Assembly: GCF_003261575.2 (NCBI RefSeq)
Contig: NZ_CP036175.1
Coordinates: 1,922,001 to 1,986,000 of the forward strand
DNA from: Klebsiella huaxiensis
Lineage (GTDB): Bacteria; Pseudomonadota; Gammaproteobacteria; Enterobacterales; Enterobacteriaceae
Length of the DNA: 64,000 nucleotides
Direction: 5' to 3'
The notes below the pieces were generated by a model. That model searched no databases. It was not told the DNA's origin and worked only from the letters and a program-made list of their open reading frames with translations. How positions within the stretch are numbered: the stretch's first letter is position 1; each line of letters starts with the position of its first letter. Shown here piece after piece: positions 21,001 through 28,777 of this stretch. The translations under genes and the position numbers were made by a program.

Positions 21001-21740
21001 GGTGCTAATGAAAGATGATGACACAAGCGCGGGTGCCAGTCGGGCAGATATTCTATTTCGTTAACAGGAAAGTCGCTACCTACGACAGTTTTCTCAAGGT
21101 CATCATCGTACTCGCATGTCACTTGCAGGGTATGACAGGCGATCTCAACCGTGGTTTCAAGTCCGTATTGCGTCACAAAGAGGTCGATTAAATCATCAGA
21201 ATAATAGCCCATTTGCCCGAGAAGAGCCGCTTCAGAAAACAGGCTTCCGGTGGATTGGTTATGTTTAATCCGTTGGTGTAGCTCAACGTAAGCCTGTTCC
21301 CAGACAGGTGATGTAAAATGGTAGTCGGATGGCCTGAATGTGGCTTTATCATTCCTGGTAATGCTTTGCCAAATTTGATTGCCATCCGGTGTGGTATTAA
21401 ACGGTCTGGAGCGGTTACGGTGATGGAAAGCAAACCAGCCGATCTCCTCCGTTAGAGGTATAAGGGCATCATCAGCGAGCCAGGGTCGGTCATTAGATTG
21501 GCTGGCGACTGCCTGGGGTGGGTGTTTTTCCGCCGCGGTATTTTCTGCATAGCCTTTTCTTGTTTTCTCACCAATCAGTTTCTGTTTGGCTTTTGCGGCA
21601 GTGGCGCTATCGGCAAAGGTTTTAATCTGGCTCTGACCGCTGGTGCCGACCTTGCCCCAGCTCAGATGCAGCTCGTTACCTTGCTGCTCCACCGCCCAGA
21701 ATTTATGTGATTTTTCGTCCTGATAAATAAAAGATCTCAT
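18003..21740 (-). CDS. molR: MolR-like protein, WGR + DUF4132 (first copy, next to metG)
   Basis: Protein of 1245 residues with the same plan as the following paralogue: an N-terminal WGR domain (RSFIYQDEKSHKFWAVEQ, LSWGKVGTSGQS), a linker, DRPWLADDALIPL, a long helical middle and the DUF4132 core (VRHITRRLVWGVYSEE, IGIPHVLEM, LLPPFRQLDRN). The first ~60 residues and the last third are nearly the same as in the next gene, while residues about 100-600 differ strongly and use more AT-rich codons. The ATG at 21740 (AGGGAAG site) fits the paralogue's start; the frame is open to 21818. It occupies the molR position beside metG. Function unknown. Confidence 0.87.
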   Translation of the reverse strand: MRSFIYQDEKSHKFWAVEQQGNELHLSWGKVGTSGQSQIKTFADSATAAKAKQKLIGEKTRKGYAENTAAEKHPPQAVASQSNDRPWLADDALIPLTEEIGWFAFHHRNRSRPFNTTPDGNQIWQSITRNDKATFRPSDYHFTSPVWEQAYVELHQRIKHNQSTGSLFSEAALLGQMGYYSDDLIDLFVTQYGLETTVEIACHTLQVTCEYDDDLEKTVVGSDFPVNEIEYLPDWHPRLCHHLSLAPEEEWQRCVQKLIAAIPGLSPSMQPFAALMLPERPDIANEIVLRFAAEEIPAMAWLKMVVDAPSALTTLEKYPLPPLYSHLLPYVATLIANHGMIGVSQLVNDLDEKEASTQLPELEATDYFTKWLAKTNHPDALKILILGAGNKNKRLGYLSKASQKYPHAAIAAYASLLTSDEDPIWRRALTVLISAEPARVEQVLPWIDAHAAETLTTTQSLSDSSAEYASPETLPEILVSPPWLKQNQKSTSPVFKLLVLPVVSTLSLTPAIAEELSGYDYSDYQSQFNYADLPPFESYRWEKVTEPFTPEQNFLWRLGFENWQQLDPGTSQKMPIPQNAITALQCNDYATLINEFHQYTGKRYSQWKLHLLAWMPRGQALALLDALADEPHKGEEGILPIFGIDALPIFVRYLKNDRQSLWPFTPYCGTTDLALPMAQNFSRKKTLREDARSWLLEYPEHAIAGLLPAALGKACKDRDDAQQALRLLADNNHRSLITQIAQRYQQPEIIAALGDFLDVGDFHDFPAKIQPLPEFYQFALWRRPQLKSSGLPLPDDAMRYLGDMLNFPREVKLYAGLNTVKSICTPTSLANFAWDLFNAWIEAGGPSKTNWGFTTLAFFGNDDTARALTPLIRAWPGESQHQRAALGLDILAEIGSDIALMLLNGIAQKIKFAALQENAQNKIQQIAESRGLTIAEMEDRLAPDLALDDSGSLTLDFGPRRFTVSFDEALKPFVRDESHSRLKDLPKPNKSDDETLAAAAVNRYKSLKKDARTVAAQQIMRLESAMCLRRRWTPEQFRQFLVEHPLVRHITRRLVWGVYSEENTLLTCFRVAEDNSYSDAEDNPFSLPEGQIGIPHVLEMAPEDTASFGQLFADYELLPPFRQLDRNHYSLTESECDAMELNRWNGRQCQAGRIVGLERKGWQRIEESGSTSGMYKPSTCGDIVLVTEPFSLLYGETGYDELIPLDMVKIVAEDDIYFGKPAFAFSTLDAIAASELINDIESLFD

Positions 21741-21839
21741 TTTCTTCCCTGTGTTTTTATCCAGTTTGGATTTGATGCTAGCAGTTATTACTAAGAACAC
21801 AGAGGGGGAGGACGACAAGAATGCGATTTTCAGAATTTA

Positions 21840-21866
21840 TAAAAAAAAGCGCTGCCGGAGCAGCGC
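21840..21866 (-). terminator. Rho-independent terminator of metG
   Basis: On the reverse strand, just after the metG stop, a 7-bp stem GCGCTGC / GCAGCGC with a 4-base loop is followed by a run of eight T. This is a textbook intrinsic terminator and separates metG from the DUF4132 genes. Confidence 0.9.
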
Positions 21867-21878
21867 GTTATGCGAGGA

Positions 21879-23912
21879 TTACTTGACCTGCTGGCCGGGC
21901 TGAGCGCCGCTGTCCGGGCTTAACAGGAAGATATCTTTCCCGCCTGGGCCTGCGGCCATCACCATGCCTTCCGAGATGCCGAAGCGCATTTTGCGCGGTG
22001 CCAGGTTGGCGACCATCACCGTCAGGCGACCAATCAGCGCCTGCGGATCCGGGTAGGCGGAGCGGATACCGGAGAAGACGTTACGTTTCTCGCCACCAAG
22101 ATCCAGCGTCAGGCGCAGCAGCTTATCGGAACCGTCAACGAACTCGGCGTTTTCAATCAGCGCGATACGCATATCCACTTTGGCAAAATCGTCAAAGGTG
22201 ATGGTTTCCTGAATCGGATCATCCGCCAGAGGACCGGTAACCGGCGCAGACAGCGCTTTCACTTCCTCTTTCGACGCTTCAACCAGCGCTTCAACCTGTT
22301 TCATTTCGATACGGTTGTACAGCGCTTTAAAGGTATTGACCTTATGGCCGAGCAGCGGCTGCTGGATAGCATCCCAGCTCAGTTCGCTGTTGAGGAACGC
22401 TTCGGCGCGTGCGGCAAGCTGCGGCAGGACCGGTTTGAGCCAGGTCATCAGCACGCGGAACATATTCAGACCCATGGTGCAGATGGCCTGCAGGTCAGCA
22501 TCGCGGCCTTCCTGTTTGGCGACCACCCACGGAGCTTGTTCGTCAACGTAGCGGTTAGCGACGTCTGCCAGCGCCATAATTTCGCGGATAGCCTTACCGA
22601 ACTCGCGACTGTCCCATGCCTCACCAATGCTGGCAGCCGCATCGGTAAAGGTTTTGTACAGCGCCGGATCGGCCAACTCAGCAGAGAGCACGCCGTCGAA
22701 ACGCTTATTGATAAAACCGGCGTTACGCGAAGCGAGGTTAACGACTTTGTTGACGATGTCAGCATTGACGCGCTGCACGAAATCTTCCAGGTTCAGGTCG
22801 ATATCATCAATGCGCGAAGAGAGCTTGGCAGTGTAGTAGTAGCGCAGGCTGTCGGCGTCAAAATGATTCAGCCAGGTGCTGGCTTTTATAAAGGTGCCGC
22901 GCGACTTGGACATCTTCGCGCCGTTCACCGTTACGTAGCCGTGTACGAACAGGTTGGTCGGCTTGCGGAAGCTGCTGCCTTCCAGCATCGCCGGCCAGAA
23001 CAGGCTGTGGAAGTAGACGATATCTTTGCCGATAAAGTGATACAGCTCGGCGGTGGAGTCTTTCTTCCAGTATTCGTCGAAGCTTACGGTGTCGCCGCGC
23101 TTGTCGCACAGGTTCTTGAAGGAGCCCATGTAGCCAATTGGCGCATCCAGCCAGACGTAAAAATATTTGCCCGGCGCGTTGGGGATTTCGAAGCCGAAGT
23201 AAGGTGCATCGCGGGAAATGTCCCACTGCTGCAGGCCGGACTCGAACCACTCCTGCATCTTGTTAGCGACCTGTTCCTGCAACGCGCCGCTGCGGGTCCA
23301 CGCCTGGAGCATTTCGCTGAACGACGGCAGGTCGAAGAAGAAGTGCTCGGACTCACGCATCACCGGCGTCGCGCCGGAAACCACGGATTTCGGCTCGATA
23401 AGCTCGGTTGGGCTGTAGGTCGCGCCGCACACTTCGCAGTTATCGCCGTACTGATCCGGTGATTTACACTTCGGACAGGTGCCTTTCACAAAACGGTCCG
23501 GCAGGAACATGCCTTTTTCCGGATCGTAAAGCTGAGAAATAGTGCGGTTTTTGATAAAACCGTTCTCTTTCAGGCGGCCATAGATAAGCTCCGACAGCTC
23601 GCGGTTTTCGTCGCTATGCGTGGAATGATAGTTATCGTAGCTGATGTCGAAGCCAGCAAAATCGGTCTGATGCTCCTGACTCATTTCGCCAATCATCTGT
23701 TCCGGGGTAATACCAAGCTGCTGCGCTTTCAGCATGATCGGCGTACCGTGGGCGTCGTCGGCGCAGATGAAGTTGACCTCGTGGCCGCGCATTCGCTGGT
23801 AACGGACCCAGACATCAGCCTGGATGTGCTCCAGCATGTGGCCGAGGTGGATTGAGCCGTTTGCGTACGGCAGCGCGCACGTTACCAGAATTTTCTTCGC
23901 GACTTGAGTCAT
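21879..23912 (-). CDS. metG: Methionyl-tRNA synthetase
   Basis: Cytoplasmic class I aminoacyl-tRNA synthetase of 677 residues, the same length as E. coli MetG and almost identical. It charges tRNA-Met with methionine. Visible are the HIGH-type signature in PYANGSIHLGHMLEH, the zinc knuckle CPKCKSPDQYGDNCEVC, the KMSKS loop (AKMSKSRG) and a C-terminal tRNA-binding/dimerisation domain (about 575-677) starting near ITFDDFAKVDMRIA. The ATG at 23912 matches the E. coli start; another ATG three codons upstream is possible. It is divergent from mrp. Confidence 0.97.
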   Translation of the reverse strand: MTQVAKKILVTCALPYANGSIHLGHMLEHIQADVWVRYQRMRGHEVNFICADDAHGTPIMLKAQQLGITPEQMIGEMSQEHQTDFAGFDISYDNYHSTHSDENRELSELIYGRLKENGFIKNRTISQLYDPEKGMFLPDRFVKGTCPKCKSPDQYGDNCEVCGATYSPTELIEPKSVVSGATPVMRESEHFFFDLPSFSEMLQAWTRSGALQEQVANKMQEWFESGLQQWDISRDAPYFGFEIPNAPGKYFYVWLDAPIGYMGSFKNLCDKRGDTVSFDEYWKKDSTAELYHFIGKDIVYFHSLFWPAMLEGSSFRKPTNLFVHGYVTVNGAKMSKSRGTFIKASTWLNHFDADSLRYYYTAKLSSRIDDIDLNLEDFVQRVNADIVNKVVNLASRNAGFINKRFDGVLSAELADPALYKTFTDAAASIGEAWDSREFGKAIREIMALADVANRYVDEQAPWVVAKQEGRDADLQAICTMGLNMFRVLMTWLKPVLPQLAARAEAFLNSELSWDAIQQPLLGHKVNTFKALYNRIEMKQVEALVEASKEEVKALSAPVTGPLADDPIQETITFDDFAKVDMRIALIENAEFVDGSDKLLRLTLDLGGEKRNVFSGIRSAYPDPQALIGRLTVMVANLAPRKMRFGISEGMVMAAGPGGKDIFLLSPDSGAQPGQQVK

Positions 23913-24063
23913 AGTGGGCATTACATCTTCTATTGTAAAAAGGGTTTTTGATGTTACCGCAAAGGCAATAATTTGGTAAGCCCAAAGCTTATTGTGGGGG
24001 AATTATTCCCTTTAAGGTAAACTTAACGGATAAGATTCAACCCACAATAACAAAGGAGTCGGG

Positions 24064-25173
24064 ATGAGTTCGCAATCCCAGGCCAAATCCCCCGAGCGTC
24101 TGCGTGCGATGGTCGCCGGGACCCTGGCTAATTTCCAGCACCCAACCCTGAAACATAACCTCACCACGCTGAAGGCGCTGCATCACGTCGCCTGGCTGGA
24201 TGAAACCGTACACATCGAAATTCAGATGCCGTTTGTCTGGCATAGCGCGTTTGAGGTGCTTAAGGAGCAGTGCAGCGCCGAGCTGCTGCGCATTACCGGC
24301 GCTAAAGCCATTGACTGGAAGCTGACGCACAGCATCGCCACGCTTCAGCGGGTAAAAAATCAGCCCGGCATTAATGGCGTAAAAAACATTATCGCCATCA
24401 GCTCCGGTAAAGGCGGGGTGGGTAAATCGTCTACGGCGGTCAACCTGGCGCTGGCGCTGGCGGCGGAAGGGGCGAAAGTCGGCATTCTCGATGCCGATAT
24501 TTACGGCCCGTCGATTCCGACCATGCTCGGCGCGGAAGACCAGCGTCCCACTTCGCCGGACGGTACTCACATGGCGCCGATTATGAAATTCGGTCTTGCC
24601 ACCAACTCTATCGGTTACCTGGTGACCGACGATAACGCCATGGTGTGGCGCGGCCCGATGGCCAGCAAAGCGCTGATGCAGATGCTGCAGGAAACTCTGT
24701 GGCCGGATCTCGATTATCTGGTGCTGGATATGCCACCGGGCACCGGCGATATTCAGCTGACGCTGGCGCAGAACATTCCGGTAACCGGCGCGGTAGTGGT
24801 CACTACGCCGCAGGATATTGCGCTGATCGACGCCAAAAAAGGCATCGTGATGTTTGAAAAAGTGGAAGTTCCGGTACTGGGTATTGTGGAAAACATGAGT
24901 ATGCATATTTGCAGCAATTGTGGGCACCACGAACCTATCTTCGGTACCGGTGGCGCGCAAAAGCTGGCGGATAAATACCACACTCAGCTACTGGGTCAGC
25001 TGCCGCTGCATATCACGCTGCGTGAAGACCTCGATAAAGGTACGCCAACGGTGGTTGCGCGTCCGGAAAGCGAGTTTACCGAGACTTACCGCCAGCTAGC
25101 GGACCGCGTCGCGGCGCAGCTGTACTGGCAGGGCGAAGTGATCCCCGGCGAGATTGCCTTCCGGGCGGTGTAA
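24064..25173 (+). CDS. mrp: Mrp/ApbC iron-sulfur carrier P-loop ATPase
   Basis: Cytoplasmic iron-sulfur cluster carrier/assembly factor of 369 residues, the same length as E. coli Mrp (ApbC). It has an N-terminal MIP18-like domain (1-95), then a deviant Walker A (SSGKGGVGKSS), switch DADIYGPS, and the cluster-binding CxxC in CSNCGHHEP. A strong AAAGGAG precedes the ATG. It is divergent from metG with a 151-base gap, as in E. coli. A long antisense frame over this gene is a shadow. Confidence 0.96.
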   Translation: MSSQSQAKSPERLRAMVAGTLANFQHPTLKHNLTTLKALHHVAWLDETVHIEIQMPFVWHSAFEVLKEQCSAELLRITGAKAIDWKLTHSIATLQRVKNQPGINGVKNIIAISSGKGGVGKSSTAVNLALALAAEGAKVGILDADIYGPSIPTMLGAEDQRPTSPDGTHMAPIMKFGLATNSIGYLVTDDNAMVWRGPMASKALMQMLQETLWPDLDYLVLDMPPGTGDIQLTLAQNIPVTGAVVVTTPQDIALIDAKKGIVMFEKVEVPVLGIVENMSMHICSNCGHHEPIFGTGGAQKLADKYHTQLLGQLPLHITLREDLDKGTPTVVARPESEFTETYRQLADRVAAQLYWQGEVIPGEIAFRAV

Positions 25174-25190
25174 TCACCTTTTCAGGCTAA

Positions 25191-25223
25191 GCCGTGCGGC
25201 GTTTTACGTCGCGCGGTTTTTTT
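25191..25223 (+). terminator. Terminator after mrp
   Basis: GCCGTGCGGC GTTTTAC GTCGCGCGG folds as a mostly paired stem with G-U pairs, followed by seven T. It lies 18 bases after the mrp stop codon. Confidence 0.75.
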
Positions 25224-25549
25224 ATGTCTGCAGATAACTGCGCTTTTCTACCTTATAAGTTAATCACCAAATGAATATCATTGATGTTAACTATTGTTTA
25301 TTTTTATTTACATTCAGCCGTGTTGAGATTTATCAATAAAACATATTATTAACATTGTATTCTTCCGGCAATTGTGAGAGCTTCATTAACATAGAAGTGA
25401 AATATTTTTTATTCGCCAGGATGAGGTGTTTTTTTACAGGAATTTATTTTCCTCATCTAATTTTTTTTGGCGGGCAGTTGTCATCATTAGTCATGCGTAG
25501 ATAAAAACGAGGTAAGGAATAAAATATCCGTAATACATTTTCGGAGTGA
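25224..25549. other. AT-rich intergenic region, no gene seen
   Basis: This 326-base stretch is much richer in A and T than its surroundings and has no credible reading frame. One feature stands out: GATGAGG at 25420-25426 and CCTCATC at 25451-25457 form an inverted repeat followed by TAATTTTTTTT, which resembles a terminator or attenuator with a large loop. The stretch probably also holds the promoter of the small downstream gene. Confidence 0.5.
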
Positions 25550-25552
25550 ATG

Positions 25553-25882
25553 ATGAATAATATTGCTCTAATCGTTAAGTTACGAGAACTGCTGGTTATT
25601 TTTATGCATACGCGCTCTTTGCCGGAGAAAGCAGCCGATGCGTTGCGTTATTGCCAGGAAAACATCCCGCTAACTGAGGTTCCGATTGGCGCTTATGGTG
25701 AATATTATGAAATTTTTGAACAAATCACTTTTTTATCAGGTGATCAAAGCCGCACTGCGCCGGATGATTTACTGCGAAGCGGCGGCGATCTGATATTAAG
25801 TATTCTGATGTTATATGAGCAAATTGCTTCATATATTGCCGTCGAGGAATTTATGCAAAAGCAAAACCGTTTTAACGAATAG
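25553..25882 (+). CDS. Unrecognised small protein
   Basis: Predicted soluble protein of 109 residues (110 from the ATG one codon earlier at 25550) that I do not recognise. The ATG at 25553 was preferred because it lies 6 bases after GGAG. There is no signal peptide or membrane segment; the C-terminal half looks helical (LILSILMLYEQIASYIAVEEF). It follows an AT-rich region and uses more AT-rich codons than mrp, suggesting transfer or relaxed constraint. A strong bidirectional terminator follows. Length and helical character recall small enteric regulators, but no motif supports a family. Confidence 0.65.
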   Translation: MNNIALIVKLRELLVIFMHTRSLPEKAADALRYCQENIPLTEVPIGAYGEYYEIFEQITFLSGDQSRTAPDDLLRSGGDLILSILMLYEQIASYIAVEEFMQKQNRFNE

Positions 25883-25888
25883 AAAAGA

Positions 25889-25928
25889 AAAACGCCAGCG
25901 GCAGGTCGCGCGCTGGCGTTCGGTTTTT
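25889..25928. terminator. Bidirectional terminator
   Basis: AACGCCAGCG (25891-25900) and CGCTGGCGTT (25911-25920) form a perfect 10-bp stem. T-runs follow on both strands, so it can end both the small rightward gene and leftward rcnB. Confidence 0.88.
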
Positions 25929-26241
25929 AACGATGATAGAAAATCTCGCCATCGTAGATTTTGAGGATTTTCCCCTCAGTATCGGTAATCAGAACGTAGC
26001 TCCCACCCATATAGGTCCAGTGAGTACCGGCGTCCGGTGCGGGCAGATTGCGCTGCTGCCACTGCTTAATGTTGTATTCTGGCGTGAGGTACAGCGGCGG
26101 TACGGTATCGCCGATGTGGAATTGTTTGAAGTCTGCGGTAACACCATCCAGCTCATATTTCTGTATAGCGCCGCCAGCAGCCCACGCTCCGCTGGAACAG
26201 GCCAACAGTACGCCCAGAAGCATCATTTTTGTTTTACGCAT
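25927..26241 (-). CDS. rcnB: RcnB, periplasmic nickel/cobalt homeostasis protein
   Basis: Periplasmic protein of 104 residues with a signal peptide likely cut after AWA. The mature part (EYNIKQWQQRNLPAPDAGTH, then YVLITDTEGKILKIYDGEI) matches E. coli RcnB, which tunes Ni/Co efflux through RcnA. The ATG at 26241 has GAGGAAAT upstream; the frame is open further but without a ribosome site. In E. coli it follows rcnA near thiM. Here neither the rcnA pump nor the RcnR repressor lies nearby, so rcnB stands alone. Confidence 0.92.
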   Translation of the reverse strand: MRKTKMMLLGVLLACSSGAWAAGGAIQKYELDGVTADFKQFHIGDTVPPLYLTPEYNIKQWQQRNLPAPDAGTHWTYMGGSYVLITDTEGKILKIYDGEIFYHR

Positions 26242-26409
26242 AATTTCCTCATTATTATCCTGGACACAAAATCGCAGCCTCGTATCATTCCTGAAGCGCC
26301 AGGGGAATGGCAAGTATTGGTTTGGTTAAAAGTGTAAGCAAACAGTGATGCTGTACGTTTTTCGGCGGATCGCGTCGGTTTTGAGAATAATCCTGATTCA
26401 GGAGCTCCT

Positions 26410-27303
26410 ATGTTCAGGCTGGAAGATCTGGCATTGTTTGTCCGCGCTGCGGCATTAAGCAACTTTAGCGAGGCAGCGCGAGAGGCCGGGCAGCAGCCCG
26501 CGCAGGTGAGTGCGGCGATCAAGCGTCTGGAAACGACGCTGAACATTCGTCTTTTTGCCCGTTCAACGCGTAGTTTGCGTCTGACCCCTGAAGGGGAGAC
26601 CTGGTTGCCCTATGCCACGCAGATGCTGGATACGCTGCACGCCGGACTGCAAAAAATCCAGGCTCCCGATGACGAAATTCGCGGGACGTTACAAATTGCC
26701 GTGCCGTCCGATCTGGGGCGTAACTTGCTCCTGCGCGTGTTTCGCGCTTTTCGCCTGCGCCATCCCGCGCTGAGTTTACGGATCCTGTTTTCCGATCATC
26801 GGACCGATGTGTTTAAAGACCCGGTGGACGTGGCATTTCGCTATGGCGATAACGACGATGCTTCGTTTATTTCCCTGCCGGTTGCTCCTGAGAACCGGCG
26901 AGTGCTGGTGGCCTCGCCCGGTTGGATAGCCGAGCACGGTGAACCGCAGACGCTGGATGATTTAACGCGGCATAATGCGCTGACCTACGTGCTGCGCGGC
27001 AGGCCGTTCGATCGCTGGCCGCTTAGTTTTGGGGGAGACGTTCACCATGTGCAGGTTTCCGGCACGATTGTGAGTGATGACGCTGAAGTTATTCGCCGCC
27101 TGGCGATTGCCGGGGAGGGGATTGCGTATAAATCCACGCTGGACGTGAGCGATGACATTCGTGAAGGGCGGCTACAGGTGCTATTGCCGCAGTATCAGGG
27201 TGATGTCGTGCCGCTAAATATGATTTGCCCGCACCGCAAACAGCTTTCTTCTGCGGTGCGGCTACTGTATGAGGCAGTTAAAGCTGAGTGCGAGAAAGTA
27301 TAG
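26410..27303 (+). CDS. LysR-family transcriptional regulator
   Basis: Regulator of 297 residues. The N-terminal winged helix-turn-helix (1-62: FRLEDLALFVRAAAL, then SEAAREAGQQPAQVSAAIKRLE) and a two-lobe ligand-binding domain are typical of the family. AGGAG precedes the ATG. It is divergent from rcnB across 168 bases, so it may control rcnB or itself; no target can be stated. It resembles the many enteric LysR regulators of aromatic/quinone-type responses, but I do not recognise a named orthologue. Confidence 0.85.
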   Translation: MFRLEDLALFVRAAALSNFSEAAREAGQQPAQVSAAIKRLETTLNIRLFARSTRSLRLTPEGETWLPYATQMLDTLHAGLQKIQAPDDEIRGTLQIAVPSDLGRNLLLRVFRAFRLRHPALSLRILFSDHRTDVFKDPVDVAFRYGDNDDASFISLPVAPENRRVLVASPGWIAEHGEPQTLDDLTRHNALTYVLRGRPFDRWPLSFGGDVHHVQVSGTIVSDDAEVIRRLAIAGEGIAYKSTLDVSDDIREGRLQVLLPQYQGDVVPLNMICPHRKQLSSAVRLLYEAVKAECEKV

Positions 27304-27320
27304 GCTCTAACGTTGGTGTC

Positions 27321-27414
27321 ATTCCCGGCGGCGCTGCGCTTGGCTGGGCTACGGATCCGCGTGGTTTACGGGTTTGGTAGCCCGGACAGGCGCGTTAAGC
27401 GCCGCCTCCGGGAA
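27321..27414. repeat. REP-type palindrome pair
   Basis: ATTCCCGGCGGCGCTGCGCTTG with GGCTGGGCTACGG, and GGTAGCCCGGACAGGCGC with GCCTCCGGGAA, form two inverted REP-like units between the convergent LysR and permease genes. The motif is shared with the repeats near 3.3, 35.0 and 61.0 kb. Confidence 0.72.
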
Positions 27415-27431
27415 AATTAGCGGCATGAACC

Positions 27432-28775
27432 TTAATGCTTTACCAGCGTCGCAAAGTAGTACACCAGCGGAATAGCGAGGATCCACAGGCCAATCGGGAT
27501 TTCTCGCCACTTGCCAGCAATAGTCTTAATCACCACATAAAACAGCAGCCCACCTGCAATTCCGGTACCGAAGCTGTTGGCAATCAGCGTAATCATCACC
27601 ATCATCAGTACCGGCAACCCGTCGGTGAAATTGCCTAAATCCACTTTGCGCAGGCCGCTGAACATATTCAGGCCGATCAGAATTAGTGCTGGCGCGGTGG
27701 CTTCTTTCGGGATCATCAACGCCACCGGCGTAAACAGCAGCATCAGCAGGAACATTACCGCTGCCGACAGCGCAGTTAACCCGGTTTTGCCGCCAGCTTC
27801 CGCCGCCGCCGAAGATTCAATCAGCGCGGTCGCCGCCGGAATACCCAGCCACGGCCCAATAGCCGCCGCGATGGAATCGACCATAAACGGGCGATTGATA
27901 TGCGGCATGTTGCCTTCTTCATCCAGCAGGCCCGCTTCGCCGCCCACCGCCAGCGTGGTGCCCATCGTGGAAAAGAACTCTGAGGCGAAAAAAACGAACA
28001 GAAACGGCAGGAAAGCGATATTCAGCGCGCCCAGCATATCGATTTGCCCCAGCACCGGCGTCAGCGAATGCGGCATATCGATAAAACTGCCTGGCAGTTT
28101 GGTGACGCCCATGGGGATACCGATCAGGGTGGCGACCAGAATGGCCCATAGAATAGAACCGGGGATCTTTCGCGCCTGTAGGGCAATCGCCAGAAACAGC
28201 CCGCAGAGCGCGACCAGCGCACCCGGTGAAAGGAAATCCCCGAGCATCAGGGCATTGGTTTTGGCATTTGCCAGCACCAGCCCGGCGTTACGAAAGCCCA
28301 GTACCGCAACGAACAGGCCGATCGAGGCGGTTAGCCCGAGTTTAATAGATTGTGGCACCGAGCGGGTGACCACTTCGCGCAGGCCGAATTTTGTCAGCAG
28401 GAAAAACAGGATCCCTGACCAGCAGGCGATGCCGAGGCCGACCTGCCAGCCAATACCCTCGCTACCTGCAAGCGTTACGCCAACCAGCACCGAGCCACCG
28501 ATGCCCGGCCCAACGATAAAGGGCAGGTTGGCGTAAAACGCCATCAGCAGGGTGCCTCCGACGAATACCAGAATCGTGCCGGTGGTTGCCGCGCCTTTAT
28601 CCATCCCGCCAACCGCCAGCAGGCCGGGGATCACCACCAGCAGGTAGGCGGCGGCGAGAAAGCCGGTAATGCCCGCGAGGCATTCGGTGCGCAGCGTACT
28701 GCCGCGAGAATACAGGGCAAAACGGCGCTCCAGCCAGTTTCCCTGCGTGGATGGGTGAAGGGTGTTGTCGGCCAT
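27432..28775 (-). CDS. NCS2/AzgA-type purine permease
   Basis: Inner-membrane transporter of 447 residues with about 12 hydrophobic segments. It fits the AzgA-like branch of the NCS2 nucleobase transporters: RGSTLRTECLAGITGF near the start, and TALIESSAAAEAGGKTGLTAL near residue 310, the conserved family signature. It starts 2 bases after the adenine deaminase stop, so adenine or a related purine is the probable substrate, taken up by proton symport. It is not an obvious one-to-one match to E. coli AdeQ or GhxP, so no symbol is given. Confidence 0.85.
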   Translation of the reverse strand: MADNTLHPSTQGNWLERRFALYSRGSTLRTECLAGITGFLAAAYLLVVIPGLLAVGGMDKGAATTGTILVFVGGTLLMAFYANLPFIVGPGIGGSVLVGVTLAGSEGIGWQVGLGIACWSGILFFLLTKFGLREVVTRSVPQSIKLGLTASIGLFVAVLGFRNAGLVLANAKTNALMLGDFLSPGALVALCGLFLAIALQARKIPGSILWAILVATLIGIPMGVTKLPGSFIDMPHSLTPVLGQIDMLGALNIAFLPFLFVFFASEFFSTMGTTLAVGGEAGLLDEEGNMPHINRPFMVDSIAAAIGPWLGIPAATALIESSAAAEAGGKTGLTALSAAVMFLLMLLFTPVALMIPKEATAPALILIGLNMFSGLRKVDLGNFTDGLPVLMMVMITLIANSFGTGIAGGLLFYVVIKTIAGKWREIPIGLWILAIPLVYYFATLVKH

Positions 28776-28777
28776 GC

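Noticed and set aside
22344..23462. Frame of about 372 codons on the forward strand inside metG
   Set aside because: Antisense shadow of metG with Arg/Ala/Val-rich composition typical of reverse-frame artefacts.
24037..24981. Long open frame (about 314 codons) on the reverse strand across mrp
   Set aside because: It is fully antisense to mrp, a strongly conserved gene with clear motifs. The frame is open because of the GC-rich codon pattern, has no ribosome site and shows no known motif.
27577..28536. Frame of about 319 codons antisense to the purine permease
   Set aside because: Ser/Pro/Arg-rich shadow of a hydrophobic membrane protein gene; no ribosome site and no motif.
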